Below, piece by piece: positions 9,272 through 21,700 of a stretch of 30,327 bases of DNA; within the stretch, counting starts at the first letter, position 1, and each line of letters starts with the position of its first letter. The notes below the pieces were generated by a model that saw nothing but the letters and a program-made list of their open reading frames with translations, was not told the DNA's origin and ran no database searches. The stretch is taken from positions 1 through 30,327 of IMG/VR virus record IMGVR_UViG_3300044614_001342. One strand, 5' to 3'. The DNA is from a virus. The position numbers and the translations under genes are program-made.

Positions 9272-9389
9272 ACTTATTTTTCAACCTGGCGCGCCGAAGA
9301 AAACTCGTCAAGGACGCTCTCCTCGCACTTTACTATCAGCAACGTCTCGCAATGGACGTAAAAAGAAGTATCGCGGTCAAGGAAAATAA
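9258..9389 (+). CDS. Small basic protein, 43 aa
   Basis: The ATG at 9258 gives MALNKLIFQPGAPKKTRQGR... ending RKKKYRGQGK, with GGAGG 12 bases upstream inside the previous gene. About a third of the residues are Lys or Arg, with Ser/Thr/Gly between, a composition like ribosomal or nucleic-acid-binding tails. I recall MALNKxIxxPGxPKKTRQGRS proteins in cyanomyoviruses, which supports a real gene. The 14-base out-of-frame overlap and the terminator 10 bases after its stop make it the end of the 8340-9389 unit. It probably binds nucleic acid, which is an inference. Confidence 0.7.
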   Translation: MALNKLIFQPGAPKKTRQGRSPRTLLSATSRNGRKKKYRGQGK

Positions 9390-9399
9390 TATAGATAGG

Positions 9400-9423
9400 G
9401 CAGGAAGAAATTCCTGCTTTTTT
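9400..9423 (+). terminator. Rho-independent terminator
   Basis: GCAGGAA (9400-9406), loop GAAA, TTCCTGC (9411-9417), six T. Perfect stem with a GNRA-type loop. Confidence 0.9.
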
Positions 9424-9434
9424 AGTATTTTTTT

Positions 9435-10130
9435 ATGGCATACTTAAATCATAATCTTCCGACAATTACTTGCTACATTCGTAATGAATTCCTTTTTAAT
9501 CATAAAAAAGGTCATGGTGAGGTAACTTTATGTGACGTTCACTCTGTAGCATCCCTAGAGAAGCACGTACCGCTCTTTGAGGCGTTTCTTGAGAATGGGG
9601 TGAACTGGACTCGTAGACCAATTCATGCATTTTGTTGGAAACCTGATGCGCCAACACCTAGATTAGAAGAATGTATGTGGTGGGATTGCTTTTCTCCTTA
9701 TGTTGATGTTCAAGTTCGTTCAAGACTTGCTAACTTACGCGCTGAATTGATCAATTATCGTGGAGAAAAGAATGAAGGAACTTACATGTTCACTCTTGAC
9801 TGGTCATGGGAGTCAAAATCTACACTGAATACTAACTTTAGTGAGACTCCGGAGCATAAATGTGCTCATTTTTTCAAAATGGATAATGGAAATTTCTATG
9901 CATACCCTAATAATAAGATACTGTGGTATGACGATGCATGGACTAAGAATAGAATTACCAAAAATCCAGGTTATGAAATAGATTTAACCGAATATTCTGT
10001 CGAAAATCGTCGCAAAATAGAGACATCTGATGATTTTATGTACGAAATTACAAATATTCGGGATAGCAACCCCGTAAAAAGTTCTGATTTTAACGAATCA
10101 GGAGCAAACAATGACCAAGAAAGTAGATAA
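9435..10130 (+). CDS. Conserved cyanophage protein of unknown function, 231 aa
   Basis: The ATG at 9435 follows a T-rich stretch without a ribosome-binding site. The first 175 residues (MAYLNHNLPTITCYIRNEFL..., KGHGE, HAFCWKPDAP, CMWWDCFSPYVDV, YMFTLDWSW, HKCAHFFKMDNGNFYAYPNN) look like one compact domain, rich in Trp, His and Cys. Scattered His and Cys (CWK, CMWWDC, HKCAH) could bind metal, but no standard spacing is seen. The last 45 residues are polar and probably disordered. I recall a MAYLNHNLPxxxCYxRNEFLxNHKKGHGE family in marine T4-like phages next to the baseplate genes. Its 3' end overlaps the next gene by 20 bases. Confidence 0.75.
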   Translation: MAYLNHNLPTITCYIRNEFLFNHKKGHGEVTLCDVHSVASLEKHVPLFEAFLENGVNWTRRPIHAFCWKPDAPTPRLEECMWWDCFSPYVDVQVRSRLANLRAELINYRGEKNEGTYMFTLDWSWESKSTLNTNFSETPEHKCAHFFKMDNGNFYAYPNNKILWYDDAWTKNRITKNPGYEIDLTEYSVENRRKIETSDDFMYEITNIRDSNPVKSSDFNESGANNDQESR

Positions 10131-10365
10131 AGACCAAAATTTCATGAAAAATGAGTGGGGAACTGAGTATTTGTCAAGTGAATATGGATGGGAGACTCAA
10201 ATTTACAAACAAAAAATGCTTCGTGAGATAGCAAATGATGAATTAACTCCAAAAAAACATGATTTTTATCACCAAAATGAAATTCATGAAAGAATTCGTA
10301 ATGATCAAGATTATGATGACTGGGAATATGGAACTGAACCTCTTTATGAGTCAAAACCACTCTAA
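10111..10365 (+). CDS. Small hypothetical protein, 84 aa
   Basis: The ATG at 10111 has AGGAG nine bases before it, inside the 3' end of the preceding gene, so the 20-base overlap is well supported. The product is polar: MTKKVDKDQNFMKNEWGTEY... with the repeated motif EWGTEYL/EYGTEPL (14-20 and 72-78), and a middle rich in His, Asn and Asp. No membrane segment or known domain. It may be a partner of the upstream protein. A late promoter overlaps its last bases. Confidence 0.6.
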   Translation: MTKKVDKDQNFMKNEWGTEYLSSEYGWETQIYKQKMLREIANDELTPKKHDFYHQNEIHERIRNDQDYDDWEYGTEPLYESKPL

Positions 10366-10368
10366 ATA
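10360..10368 (+). promoter_or_regulatory. Late promoter CTCTAAATA for the baseplate genes
   Basis: CTCTAAATA lies at the stop codon of the 84-aa gene and 21 bases before the gp25 ATG. It is identical to 7803-7811. It would drive gp25, gp6 and the giant gene, which have no other promoter I can see between them. Confidence 0.65.
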
Positions 10369-10389
10369 AGATATACTTGCATATGAAAT

Positions 10390-10791
10390 ATGCCTCTAGA
10401 GAGGATAAGTAAAGGGTTTAAAGATATTAGTATGACTTTCCAATCAAATCCTTTAAATCGGGATTTGATTGGAATTAAAAATGAGACTGCAATTGCAAGA
10501 TCTGTGAAAAATCTTGTCCTTTCTTCTCAAGGAGAAAAGTTTTTTAATTCTAGTTTTGGTACGGGAGTATCAAAACTTCTTTTTGAAAATATTGATGAAA
10601 TGACTGCATCAATCATAAAGGATGAAATCACATATGTTCTTAATACATATGAACCTAGAATTCAAATTATGGAGGTGACAGTAAGCCCAAATTATGATGA
10701 GAATGAATTTGCAACTACAATACAGTATAAAATTGTTGGAATAGATGTACTTCCTCAGCAATTATCATTTGCATTACAACCAGCAAGATAA
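10390..10791 (+). CDS. 25: Baseplate wedge protein gp25
   Basis: The 133-aa product is the GPW/gp25 family member of the T4-type wedge, close to T4 gp25 (132 aa). Visible family features are an early RDLIGIKNETAIARSVKNLV segment, FFNSSFGTGVSKLLFENIDE in the centre and EPRIQIMEVTVSPNYDE near the end, the strand that meets gp6. In T4-like phages gp25 joins gp6 near the wedge core and helps nucleate sheath assembly. The ATG at 10390 is chosen over an out-of-frame ATG at 10383. The stop is directly followed by the gp6 ATG with no gap. There is no Shine-Dalgarno sequence, which is common for the late genes here. Confidence 0.93.
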   Translation: MPLERISKGFKDISMTFQSNPLNRDLIGIKNETAIARSVKNLVLSSQGEKFFNSSFGTGVSKLLFENIDEMTASIIKDEITYVLNTYEPRIQIMEVTVSPNYDENEFATTIQYKIVGIDVLPQQLSFALQPAR

Positions 10792-12702
10792 ATGGCACTA
10801 GTAAACTTTACAAATTTAGATTTTGATCAGATAAAAGTATCTTTAAAGGAATACTTAAGATCAAATTCGAACTTTACGGATTATGATTTTGAAGGATCCA
10901 ATCTTTCAACTATCATAGATCTTTTGGCGTATAATACATATATTTCCTCATATAATGCTAACATGGTTAGTAATGAGGTTTTTATTGATAGTGCAACACT
11001 AAGAGAAAATGTTGTTTCTCTCGCTCGTAATATTGGATATGTTCCTAGATCTAGAACTTCTGCTAGAGCTAATATTTCTTTCTTTGTAGATACTAGTACC
11101 TTTAGTACAAATCCAATTACTTTAACTTTAAAGAGAGGAGTTGTTTGTACGTCAAACTTTGCTTTTGGTGATGTAAATTATACGTTTTCGATACAGAATG
11201 ATGTCACTGTTCCTGTAGTAAACAATATTGCACTTTTTGATAATGTGGAGATTTACGAAGGTTCTTTCGTTACTGCAAATTTCACTGTTGATTCTAATAA
11301 TCCAAATCAAAAATATACTTTAGAAAATGCTAATATTGATACTTCTTCATTATCTGTAGCAGTAAGAAATACAGAATCAAGTTCTGTTATTAGAAATTTT
11401 GTTTTTTCTGATAGTATTCTAAATGTAACTTCTAATTCTAATGTATTCTTCATTCAAGAAGTTGAAGATCAGAGATATGAATTAATTTTTGGTGATGGGG
11501 TATTTGGTAAAAAATTAGATAATTTAAATTACATTGAAGCATCTTACATAATTACAAATGGAGAATCTGGAAATGGTGTAAGTGACTTTAGATTTTCTGG
11601 TAGATTAGTTGATAATAATGGCAGAGTTGTTACTGATGGAATATCTTTAGTTACAACAAACGTAATATCGAGAAGTGGTAAAGAAATTGAATCTGTAGAA
11701 TCTATTAAAAAATATGCCCCTAGGATATATGCATCTCAAAATAGAGCAGTAACTGCAAATGATTATGAAAGTATAATTCCAAAAATATATCCAGAAACTG
11801 AATCAATATCGGTCTATGGTGGAGAAGATCTTAATCCACCGAGATATGGTAGAGTCTTTATTAGCATTAAACCTTTTAATGGTCCTTTTGTATCCAGTCA
11901 AGTAAAGGATAATATAGTAAAACTTTTAAGGAAGTATAGTGTTGCCGGGATTGTTCCGGAGATAGTAGATCTAAAATATCTTTATGTTGAATTTGACACT
12001 ACAATTTACTATAACACTAATCTTGCTTCGTCTGCAGATAACGTAAGAAGCATTGTAAGTCAGAATATAACCAGGTATGCAGACTCCAGTGAACTTAATA
12101 GATATGGTGCTAGATTTAAATATAGTAAATTTTTGAAAGTAATTGATGAAAGTAATAATGCTATTACATCAAATATTACAAAAATTAGAATGAGAAGAGA
12201 TTTGTTCCCTCTCATAAATCAATTTGCTGACTATGAGATATGTTTCGGGAATGAGTTTCATATAAAAGATCGTAATGGATTTAATATTAAATCATCTGGA
12301 TTTAAGGTAAATGGTCTAGCAGATACTTTGTATATGACTGATATACCTGATTCTAATTTAAGAACTGGTAGAATTATTATTTTTAGACCCACATCACAAA
12401 CTGAATTCGTGACTGTAGCATCAAATGCAGGAACAATAAATTATCAAAAAGGTGAAATTATTTTGTCTCCTATTGATTTCAGAGAAACTAGTAAAATTAC
12501 TGGAGAAAATCCAGTTATAGAAATATCTGCAATTCCTAAGTCTAATGATATCATCGGATTACAGGATCTTTATTTGCAGATAGATATTAATAACAGTACT
12601 TTAAATACTGTCTCTGATGAAATTTCTTCGGGTGCCGATATATCAGGCACATCATATACAGTAACATCAAGCTACGAAAACGGAAATCTTGTAAGATCAT
12701 AA
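10792..12702 (+). CDS. 6: Baseplate wedge protein gp6
   Basis: The 636-aa product matches T4 gp6 in size (660 aa), position and outline, with Baseplate_J-like character. Residues 1-60 begin MALVNFTNLDFDQIKVSLKE and continue with an SNLSTIIDLLAYNTYISSYN segment. Residues 69-90 contain the SATLRENVVSLARNIGYVPR motif, one of the best conserved in gp6/J-like proteins. A RYELIFGDGVFGKKLDNLNY turn lies near 227-246, and residues 300-350 (KKYAPRIYASQNRAVTANDY, YPETESISVYGGEDL) are the typical J core. gp6 dimers link neighbouring wedges into the ring around the hub. It directly follows gp25 and is followed after one base by the giant gene. No frameshift or truncation is seen. Confidence 0.93.
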   Translation: MALVNFTNLDFDQIKVSLKEYLRSNSNFTDYDFEGSNLSTIIDLLAYNTYISSYNANMVSNEVFIDSATLRENVVSLARNIGYVPRSRTSARANISFFVDTSTFSTNPITLTLKRGVVCTSNFAFGDVNYTFSIQNDVTVPVVNNIALFDNVEIYEGSFVTANFTVDSNNPNQKYTLENANIDTSSLSVAVRNTESSSVIRNFVFSDSILNVTSNSNVFFIQEVEDQRYELIFGDGVFGKKLDNLNYIEASYIITNGESGNGVSDFRFSGRLVDNNGRVVTDGISLVTTNVISRSGKEIESVESIKKYAPRIYASQNRAVTANDYESIIPKIYPETESISVYGGEDLNPPRYGRVFISIKPFNGPFVSSQVKDNIVKLLRKYSVAGIVPEIVDLKYLYVEFDTTIYYNTNLASSADNVRSIVSQNITRYADSSELNRYGARFKYSKFLKVIDESNNAITSNITKIRMRRDLFPLINQFADYEICFGNEFHIKDRNGFNIKSSGFKVNGLADTLYMTDIPDSNLRTGRIIIFRPTSQTEFVTVASNAGTINYQKGEIILSPIDFRETSKITGENPVIEISAIPKSNDIIGLQDLYLQIDINNSTLNTVSDEISSGADISGTSYTVTSSYENGNLVRS

Positions 12703-12703
12703 A

Positions 12704-15700
12704 ATGACCGAGAGCAGAATCAAAATTAGTTCCATTGTTGAAAATCAACTTCCTGATTATGTAAAGGAAGAATTTCCGCTAGTTTCGGAATTTCTTTCGC
12801 AGTACTATCAAGCAATAGAAAATCAAGGAAGCACACTTGATATTCTACAGAATATTGATCGTTATGTAAAAGTTGATAACTTAACTAATCTAACTGATTC
12901 TACTCAGACAACATCTGATGTTTCGTTGTTTGATACGACAATTAATGTTGAAAGCACCTATGGATTTCCTGATTCATATGGTTTAATTATGATTGACAAT
13001 GAAATTATTACATATAAAGGTAAAACCGCTACATCGTTTACTGAATGTGTAAGAGGATTTGTTGGAATTGAAGAATATTATAATAATGATCAATTAAAGT
13101 TTTCTGATACAAACGTAGAGACGCATTCAAACGGATCTGTAGTTGAAAATTTAAGTATTCTTTTCCTAAAAGAGTTTTTTAATAAAGTTAAAACTCAGGT
13201 CACACCTGGATTTGAAGATCGATCTTTAAATTCCGAAATTAATCAAGGACTTTTTATTAAACAGTCTAACGATTTTTATTCGTCAAAAGGAACAGCACAC
13301 TCCTTTGAAATTCTTTTTAGAACTTTATATGGTAAGGATGTTGAAGTTATTCTTCCTAGGGATTTTCTCATCCAACCTTCGGATGCTCAATATAGAATTA
13401 CAAAAGATCTTGTAGTTGAAGCGATTGAAGGCGATCCATCAGACCTAGTAAACCTGACATTATATCAAGATTCAATCTATAATATTCCCGAGTCTAGGGG
13501 TACAATATCAAATGTAGAGAAAATTATTCGTGGAGATAAGGAATATTACGTAATTAGTTTAGATTTTGGTTACGATAACTTAAATGAAACTGGTCTTACT
13601 CTTGGAGATTTTACTGTACATCCAAGAACCAGAAACATAGTAGATATTGCTTCTGGTTCTGATACTCTTACTGTAGATTCTACTTTAGGATTTCCATCTT
13701 CTGGTGTTTTAGTAGTAAATTTAGAAAATGGTACGCAGTTATCAGTTAACTATGAATCTAAATCATCGACACAGTTTCATGGTTGCATTGGAATAACACA
13801 AGATATTTCAAAAAATAGTGAATTAAACTTAGATATTTTTGCTTTTGGATATGCAGATATTGAACAAACACAAATTGTAAAAGTAAGAGTTACTGGTGTT
13901 CTTTCTAATGTATTGTTAGATTCTCCCACCAAATATTATGATAAAGGAGATCTAATCAAGATTAGAACACTTGGCAAAGAGACTGATGATTTTAGAGCAA
14001 ATAAGTGGTTATTTAATATTTCATCTACCCATAATATAAAATCAGTTGTTGAATTAGACTCATTAAATTTTAAATATCGTATTGATCTTTTTGATCAACA
14101 TCTTTTTTATATCGGCGATTCAGTCACGATTGTACCTCCACAAGCACAACCAGTTTCTGAAGTTAAAGGTGTTATCAGTTCAATAAAAAATTCCACTTCC
14201 ATTATTGTATCTACTGAACAAAGGTTAATTTCTTTTGTACCATTTCAAATAAGAAAAAATATAGTTAATGTATTATCATCAAATAATTTAAGTTTAAACA
14301 AATATACAGCAAATGTTCAGAATACTTATTTGGATGGTATAAATTCTGTATATGTAACATCTCCATCTTTACCATATTATTTAAACAATTCTCTCATTAT
14401 TAGAGATAAAATAGTTACTTTCTCCGGAACATTCTTCGGGGATACTCTTTCTATCCCTAATCATAAGTTCTATACTGGTGACAGAATTGTCTATAATCCA
14501 GATGATGCTAACAATAAATTAGACTTATCTTCCGGGAAATATTTTGTTAGAAGAGTTGATTTGAACACAATAAAACTAAGTAGAAGTCTTAGTGATCTTT
14601 TTAATGATAGTTATGTAAGTGTATCAGGTACTGTTACCAATAATGTTTTTTATTATGAACCCTTTACTTTTGAAAATTTAAGCGCAAAGACAGTACAGAC
14701 CCAAAAATTAATTCGCCAAATTGCAAATCCAGTAACTACAAATACTAGAACTATAACTCCAGCAGGATTTACTGGAATTTTTATTAATGGTGTTGAACTG
14801 TTAAACTATAAATCAAATGATTATATTTACTATGGACCAATAACATCTGTTGATGTATTATCTGGCGGATTCAATTATGATGCCATAAATCCTCCATTAA
14901 TGCAAGTTAGTGATTCAGTGGGTTCTGGTGCTACTGCTTATTGTATTATTAATGGATCATTATCCAGAATTGATGTTATTGATGGTGGAATAAACTATTT
15001 GGAAACTCCTAGAGTCATCATAACTGGCGGAAATGGTTTTGGTGCTAGTGCTGTTGCAAATTTAGAGTCTTATGATTACTCAGTATCATTTAATTCTAAT
15101 CAATCTGCTGGGTATGTAAATTTAGCAAATAATACAATCGGATTTTCATCTTTCCACAAACTTAACAGTGGAGATGAGTTAATATACCAAACAAATCAAC
15201 AGCAAGGTATTGGTGGAATTACAACAAACTCATCTTATTTTGCATCAATAGTAGATGCGAGCACTATAAAATTACACACCAAATTAAGTGATGCTGTTAC
15301 TGGAATCAATACGATAAACTTATCTTCCCCATACGGCGAAGGAGTTCATACTTTAAAATCAAAATTTAAAAAGAGAAAAATCAGATCTTTAACTGTAATT
15401 AATACAGGATCTAATTATAGAAACAGAAGATTGTCTGTTGATTCTGTGGGAATTAGCACTGCAAACAATTCTATCAATATTGCAAATCATAATTTTAATA
15501 ATAAAGATGTAGTTGCATATCAAACTACAGGTTCGGCAATAAATGGATTGAATACCTCTAAGTATTATTATGTAAGAAAAATTGATAATGATAATTTTAG
15601 ATTATTTGATCAGTATACCACTGATGATAAACAGTTAATAGATTTTTATTATGAAACGAATCAACCAGTAAATCTTACCAGTGTTGGTAGTGGACTTCAT

Positions 15701-18700
15701 ATTTTTAGAGATAAACCAATACAAGTTCAACTGATTGGATCTGTTGGAGTGACTACTTTCACAAACCAAACATTTGATGCTGAACTTCAACTCATTTTCC
15801 GTGGACCAGTTGAATCAGTATTTGTAGAAGATGGTGGATCTGGTTATGGATCTGAAGAGATATTGAATTATAATAGACAACCTGAATTTATTTTAAAATC
15901 CGGAACAGGGGCTGAAGTAAGACCAGTAATATTAAATGGTTCTATTGCTGAAGTTTTTGTCGTAAGTTCCGGAACTGGATATAATTCTCCTCCGGATTTG
16001 TTTGTCGAAAGTCCTGGTGGATATGGTGCTATTTTAACTCCAGTAGTTGATCAGGGACTTTTAATTGAAGTAAAAGTTATTTCTGGTGGAGTTGGATATG
16101 GGCAATCAACAACTACAATTGATGTTTTGTCTGCCGGCCAAGAGGCAAAATTCAATGCAAATATAAAATCCTGGAATGTCAATTTAGTAGAAAGAAATAT
16201 CGATTCCGAAGAGATAAGAGATGATGATGGTATTATTGCCGAATCCCTGAAAGAAGATTTTGGTCTTGAATATTCTCATGCATATGCTCCAAGGAATCTA
16301 AGAAGATCCGCATTTAGTGAAAAATTTGTAAGTGGCGAAGCAATTTATGTTCCAGACCTGAATATTCAAAATGGAAGAGAAACATTATCAGATGCTCACT
16401 CTCCTATTATTGGATGGGCATATGATGGAAATCCAATTTATGGACCTTATGGATACTCAACTCCTTCTGGAGGTTCTCCAAAATTACTAAAATCTGGTTA
16501 TTCAATTTCATTGCAAGACAATCGTCCAAGTTTGAATCTTTATCCGGAAGGATTTTTTGTCGAAGACTATGAATATATTGGCGATGGAGATTTAGATCAA
16601 TCAAACGGAAGATTCTGCATAACACCAGAATATCCAAATGGTACTTATGCTTATTTTGCAACTGTATCTGATATAATCGAAACTGCGGGAATATTTGCAA
16701 ATTATAGAAAACCAACATTCCCATATGCGATTGGAGATTACTATCATTCAACTGCCAATTCACTTAATTTTTCTCCTCTATCCAATCAAGATGATTTTGA
16801 TCTTAATACAACTGGTTTGCTTAGAAATACAACTCCTTATTATTTGACTAGTGATAATAGTTCTTATGAATTTATAAAAAATCCAAATAAAATTAAAGAG
16901 CAAAATTCTAAAGTTACTAATGTAAGTTCAGGTGCAGTAACTTCAATTGATATTATTAACTCCGGAGATGATTATAATGTAGGAGACTCAATTTTATTTA
17001 ATAGTAGTGGAACTGGAGGAAGAGGAGCCAAAGCATATGTTTCTAGTATTGAAGGTAAGGAAATTGTAGGTATTTCAATTACAACAACCGAAATAGATAA
17101 TGTTGAATTAATTGGAAATATCGGCATCTCTTCTTCTCAGTTGGATTTAAAGAGTGGAGATTTTCTAACTATACAAGGAAAATTCCCGAATGATTTTAGT
17201 ATATCTCAAAGAATTGATGTAATCGGTAATAAATTGATTCTTTCTTCTGGAATTGGATCTGCTTCTTATACCGGAATAGTCACTTACATGAGTGTCTATC
17301 CACCAATAAATGCCTCTGTAAATAATTTATTTTATCTTGGTAATGAAATAATTAAAATATTAGATACTGATTTCGCAAATTCAAGAGTTAGAATACTCAG
17401 AAATCAAAATGGAACAACAGGTGTATCTTCATATTCTCCTGGATATGCATTAACAGAGTCTTCTACTAAATTCATTTACAATTCTGCCGGTCTTGCAGTA
17501 ACTTTCTTTGATAATAGAGAGTTATATTTTAATCCTGTAGAATCTGTTGGATTAGGAACTACGAGTGGTGTTGGAATTGGATTAACACTTTATTTCACAA
17601 ATCCTGGCTCTGGTGGAACATCTATATTTGTTCCAACGAGAACCATTTATATTCCCGGACACGAAATTCCAACTGGTACTATATTACTTTATCGTTCAAA
17701 TAACGGTAGTCCATTATCAATTTCGACAGATGGTATTAGTTCATTCAATTTAACTAATAATTCAATAGTATACTCTGCAAGAATATCTGAAGATTTAATC
17801 GGAATTTCTACAGTTCTCGTTGGACTAGGGACTACTGGAACTTTTGTTGGAGTTGGATCCACTAATGTGGGAACTTTATTATACTTCACAGGAATTGGAA
17901 CAGGTGTTTATCATAGTTTGAAATTAAATCCAACAAAAACAGTTAAGGCAGATCTATCAAAAAATACAGTAAATGTCTCAACTGCAGAAACTCATGGAAT
18001 GCTCATTGGAGAAAGTATTTCAATAACAGCATCTCCTCAATTATCCACAAGCGTATCTGTTTATTATAATGATTATAATAGAAGACTTTACATCAATCCA
18101 CTTTCATTTGGTGCCGCAGATGTTGATATCGTAAGCAAAACCATTACTTTAGAAAATCATAAGTTGGCAACTGGACAAAGTGTTATATTCAGACAAACTA
18201 CTCCAGTTGGTGGATTAGTTGATAATAAAATTTATTATGTAATATATTACGGCAAAAATTCCATTAAACTTGCAGAATCAATTTATGATGCATCAATTGA
18301 TAAAGTTTTAAACATAACTTCTACCGGATCAGGCACAATTTCTCCAATAAATCCGCAGATTTTTGTAACTAGAAATAATACTATTAATTTTGATTTATCA
18401 GATTCTTCTTTATCATTTACAAATAATACTGTAGATTATTCTGCTTTTGATTTCAAGATTTATAAGAATCCTAATTTTACTGAAGAATTTAATAAAACAT
18501 TAAATTCTTCTACATTCAATGTAATTAAAACAGGAATAATTGGTATTGATACTAATGCATCAATATCTTTAACTCTCAATGACGAGTTTCCTGATAGACT
18601 TTATTATAGACTAGAACCAAAAAATGATGATCTTTTACCACAGTCAAAACAAGAAATTATATTTGATAACCAATTAGTTGGTGCAGGAGAAATTGTTTTT

Positions 18701-21700
18701 GTTAATAGTGAATTATCGGGTTCTATTGTAGTTTCTGGTGTAGGAAGTACAACGTTTGTCTATACAATTCCTTTTGCTCCAGATGAAAGTTCATATAACA
18801 CATCTAATGGACTTTTTGAATATGAAAGGTTTACTGGTAAAGGAAAAATAAAAACAACCACTATAGAATCTGGCGGATCTAAGTATAAATCATTGCCTTC
18901 AATATCTGAAGTATTATCAACTCAGGGTGAAGATGGTTTATTATACTCTAATGGTGATAGTATTGGTTCTGTGAGTAATGTTGAAATTCAAGATATTGGA
19001 TTCTCATATCCTTCAGATTTCACTCTTCGCCCATCAGCAAAACTTCCTGATATTCTAAAACTTTATACTCTTTCAATATTTGATAGAATTGGTATTTCTT
19101 CTCGCGGAGTTAATTATGTAATACCACCAGATTTGGTAGTTATTGATGGAAAAACAAATCAACAATTAACAGATATAGATTTATCTTATGAACTCGGAGA
19201 TAGTGAAGTTAAAATTAATAAAAATGTATCCGGAATTTATGATATAAATCCAATTGTTCTACCAGTAAATAATTCAAATGGTATTGGAATTAATTCGATT
19301 ACTTATAATTCAACCACCAAAAATGTTACTGTATACTTAAAACCAAGTTTCAGTGATGTAGAATCTTTCCCATTTGCCGTTGGTGAAAGAATTCTTATTG
19401 AAGGTGTTGGCGTAGCATCATCCATTTCCACAATTAAAGGATATAATTCAGAAAATTATAATTATTCTCTATTCACTATAACATCCACTGATCCTAATAT
19501 TGGAGGATCTAATGGTTCCATCACTTATAATTTATCAGAGTACCTTTCAACCGGAGAGTCTCCTGGTATTGTTAGTATCAATGGATTTGTAGTACCAGAG
19601 AGATACTTCCCTATTTTTAATATCTCTCTGAAAAAATTATCATTTAGAACTAGTGAGATTATTTCTTCAAATTCTGCAAGTGGTATAGTACAACTGTGGG
19701 ATTTTAGAAATAACAATCTAAAGGTTGCAACAAATAATGACTTCGTAGTTGGAGAAGTTATTATTGGCGAGTCTTCTGGGGCAAGTGCAGTAATTGATGC
19801 AGTTTATAGTTCTGATGCATCTTATAATGTTGGATCTTCTTCCATTGTAAGAAATGGTTGGTTTAAGGAGACTGGTTTCTTAAACACAGATACTCAAAGA
19901 ATTCAAGATAGCGATTATTATCAGTATTTCTCATACTCACTAAAATCTGAAATTTCCTTTGATCAGTGGGAAGATGGTGTTAGCACTTTGAATCACACTG
20001 CGGGATTTAAAAAGTTTAGTGATCTTGTAATTAATTCATCTTCAGGATTTATTGGATTATCAACGACTCAGGATAAATCAGAATTTACTGGAATTGCTGA
20101 TCTGTATAATGTTAAGAGCCTTCATTGCTTTGATGATTATGATTTGGTATCTGAAAATAATATTACGATAAGCAATAAGCAGTATTCAGATAGAATAAAA
20201 TTTAATTCCAAAATTATCCAAGACTATATTGAATCTATCGGCAATAGAGTTTTAAAAATTGATGATATAAGTTCCCAGTTTAATAGTAATCCAAGATCAA
20301 CTAGATTTAGTGAAGTTGATTCATTTGACATTGATGAATATAGATCTAAAAAATATGTTATTTACATATCAGATAGAAGATTCCCGACTGAAAAAGAAAC
20401 CCTTTTAGTCACTCTTCTTCATGATAATAATATTGGTTATTTAAATCAATATGCTAGAGTTGAAACTGGAGAAGATCTAGGATATTTTGATTTCAGTGTT
20501 AGTGGAACTGAAGGAAGTCTATTATTCTATCCAAATAAATTTAGTGTTAATAATTACAGTTTAGAATATACTTCTTTCGGAATTAAAGATTCCATAGCAG
20601 GAATAGGAACTCAAAACTTAGGCAATGTAGTAAAAATTCATTCACACACTTCCAATATTTCTGTTGGAAATACTACTACAACTGTTGTAGGAATTGCATC
20701 AACTTATAGATCTTCTAAAGTTTTAGTTCAAATTGGTGCAACAGACAAGTCTTACTTTGAATTTAATGAAATTACTTTATTGCATAATAATCAAGATGTT
20801 TTCTTTATTGATTATGGGCAATTGACGACTGGAAACTTTAGTCCTTATTCTTCATCTGGAATAGGAACATATCACGCTTATTTAAGTGGGTCTAACTTAA
20901 ATCTAGATTTTATATTGAACAGTGCTTCATCAGTAGAATATAACATCAATTCAATTGTTGTATCTATAGCAAATACTTCCTCTACGGGAATCGGATCTAC
21001 TGCAGTTGGCGGAAGTCTTCTAGATTCTAATTATGTTTCTATTGCTTCTTCAACATCACCAGTATCAACTAACATTGCTCAGCATAGTACAACTTATAAT
21101 TCATCTTATTATGTTGTATGTGTAGAAGATACTACAAATAGTAATTACCAAATATCCGAAATTGTAGTTACTAATCATAATACAGATTCTACAATTACAG
21201 AATATGGAATTGTAGAATCTAATGGAATTCTAGGCGATTTTGATTCTAGTATTTCTGGAACAAATGTTTATTTGAACTTTACTCCAATCCCAAATATTCA
21301 ATGTCAGATTAGAGTATTCAAGGTTCACTCTGGACTAGATGAGACTGAGGGTGTAATTAACTTCATTAATTCTGATATTGATTCTTCATATGGATTATAT
21401 CAAGGAACTGATATTGATATTAAGAGGGAATTTGATCTTACGCACAATCTTCTTCCTATCTTCCAGAAAGAATTCAATGCCTCTCAGACAAATATTGTTG
21501 ATGTTACTAATGATTTAATTTACGTTCCTGGACATTATTTTGTAACTGGAGAAGAGGTTGAATATTCTTATCAAGGTGGTCCAATTGGAATTGCTACAAC
21601 AACAATCACTGGAATTGGAACAACAGATAAACTACCAAGTTCTGTTTATATTGTAAAAGTTGATGATCTGAATGTAAAGGTAAGTGCTTCTGCATCTGAA

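Noticed and set aside
16407-16763. 118-codon minus-strand frame opposite the giant gene
   Set aside because: It is antisense to the YHYH-like segment, where the + strand has the clear motifs.
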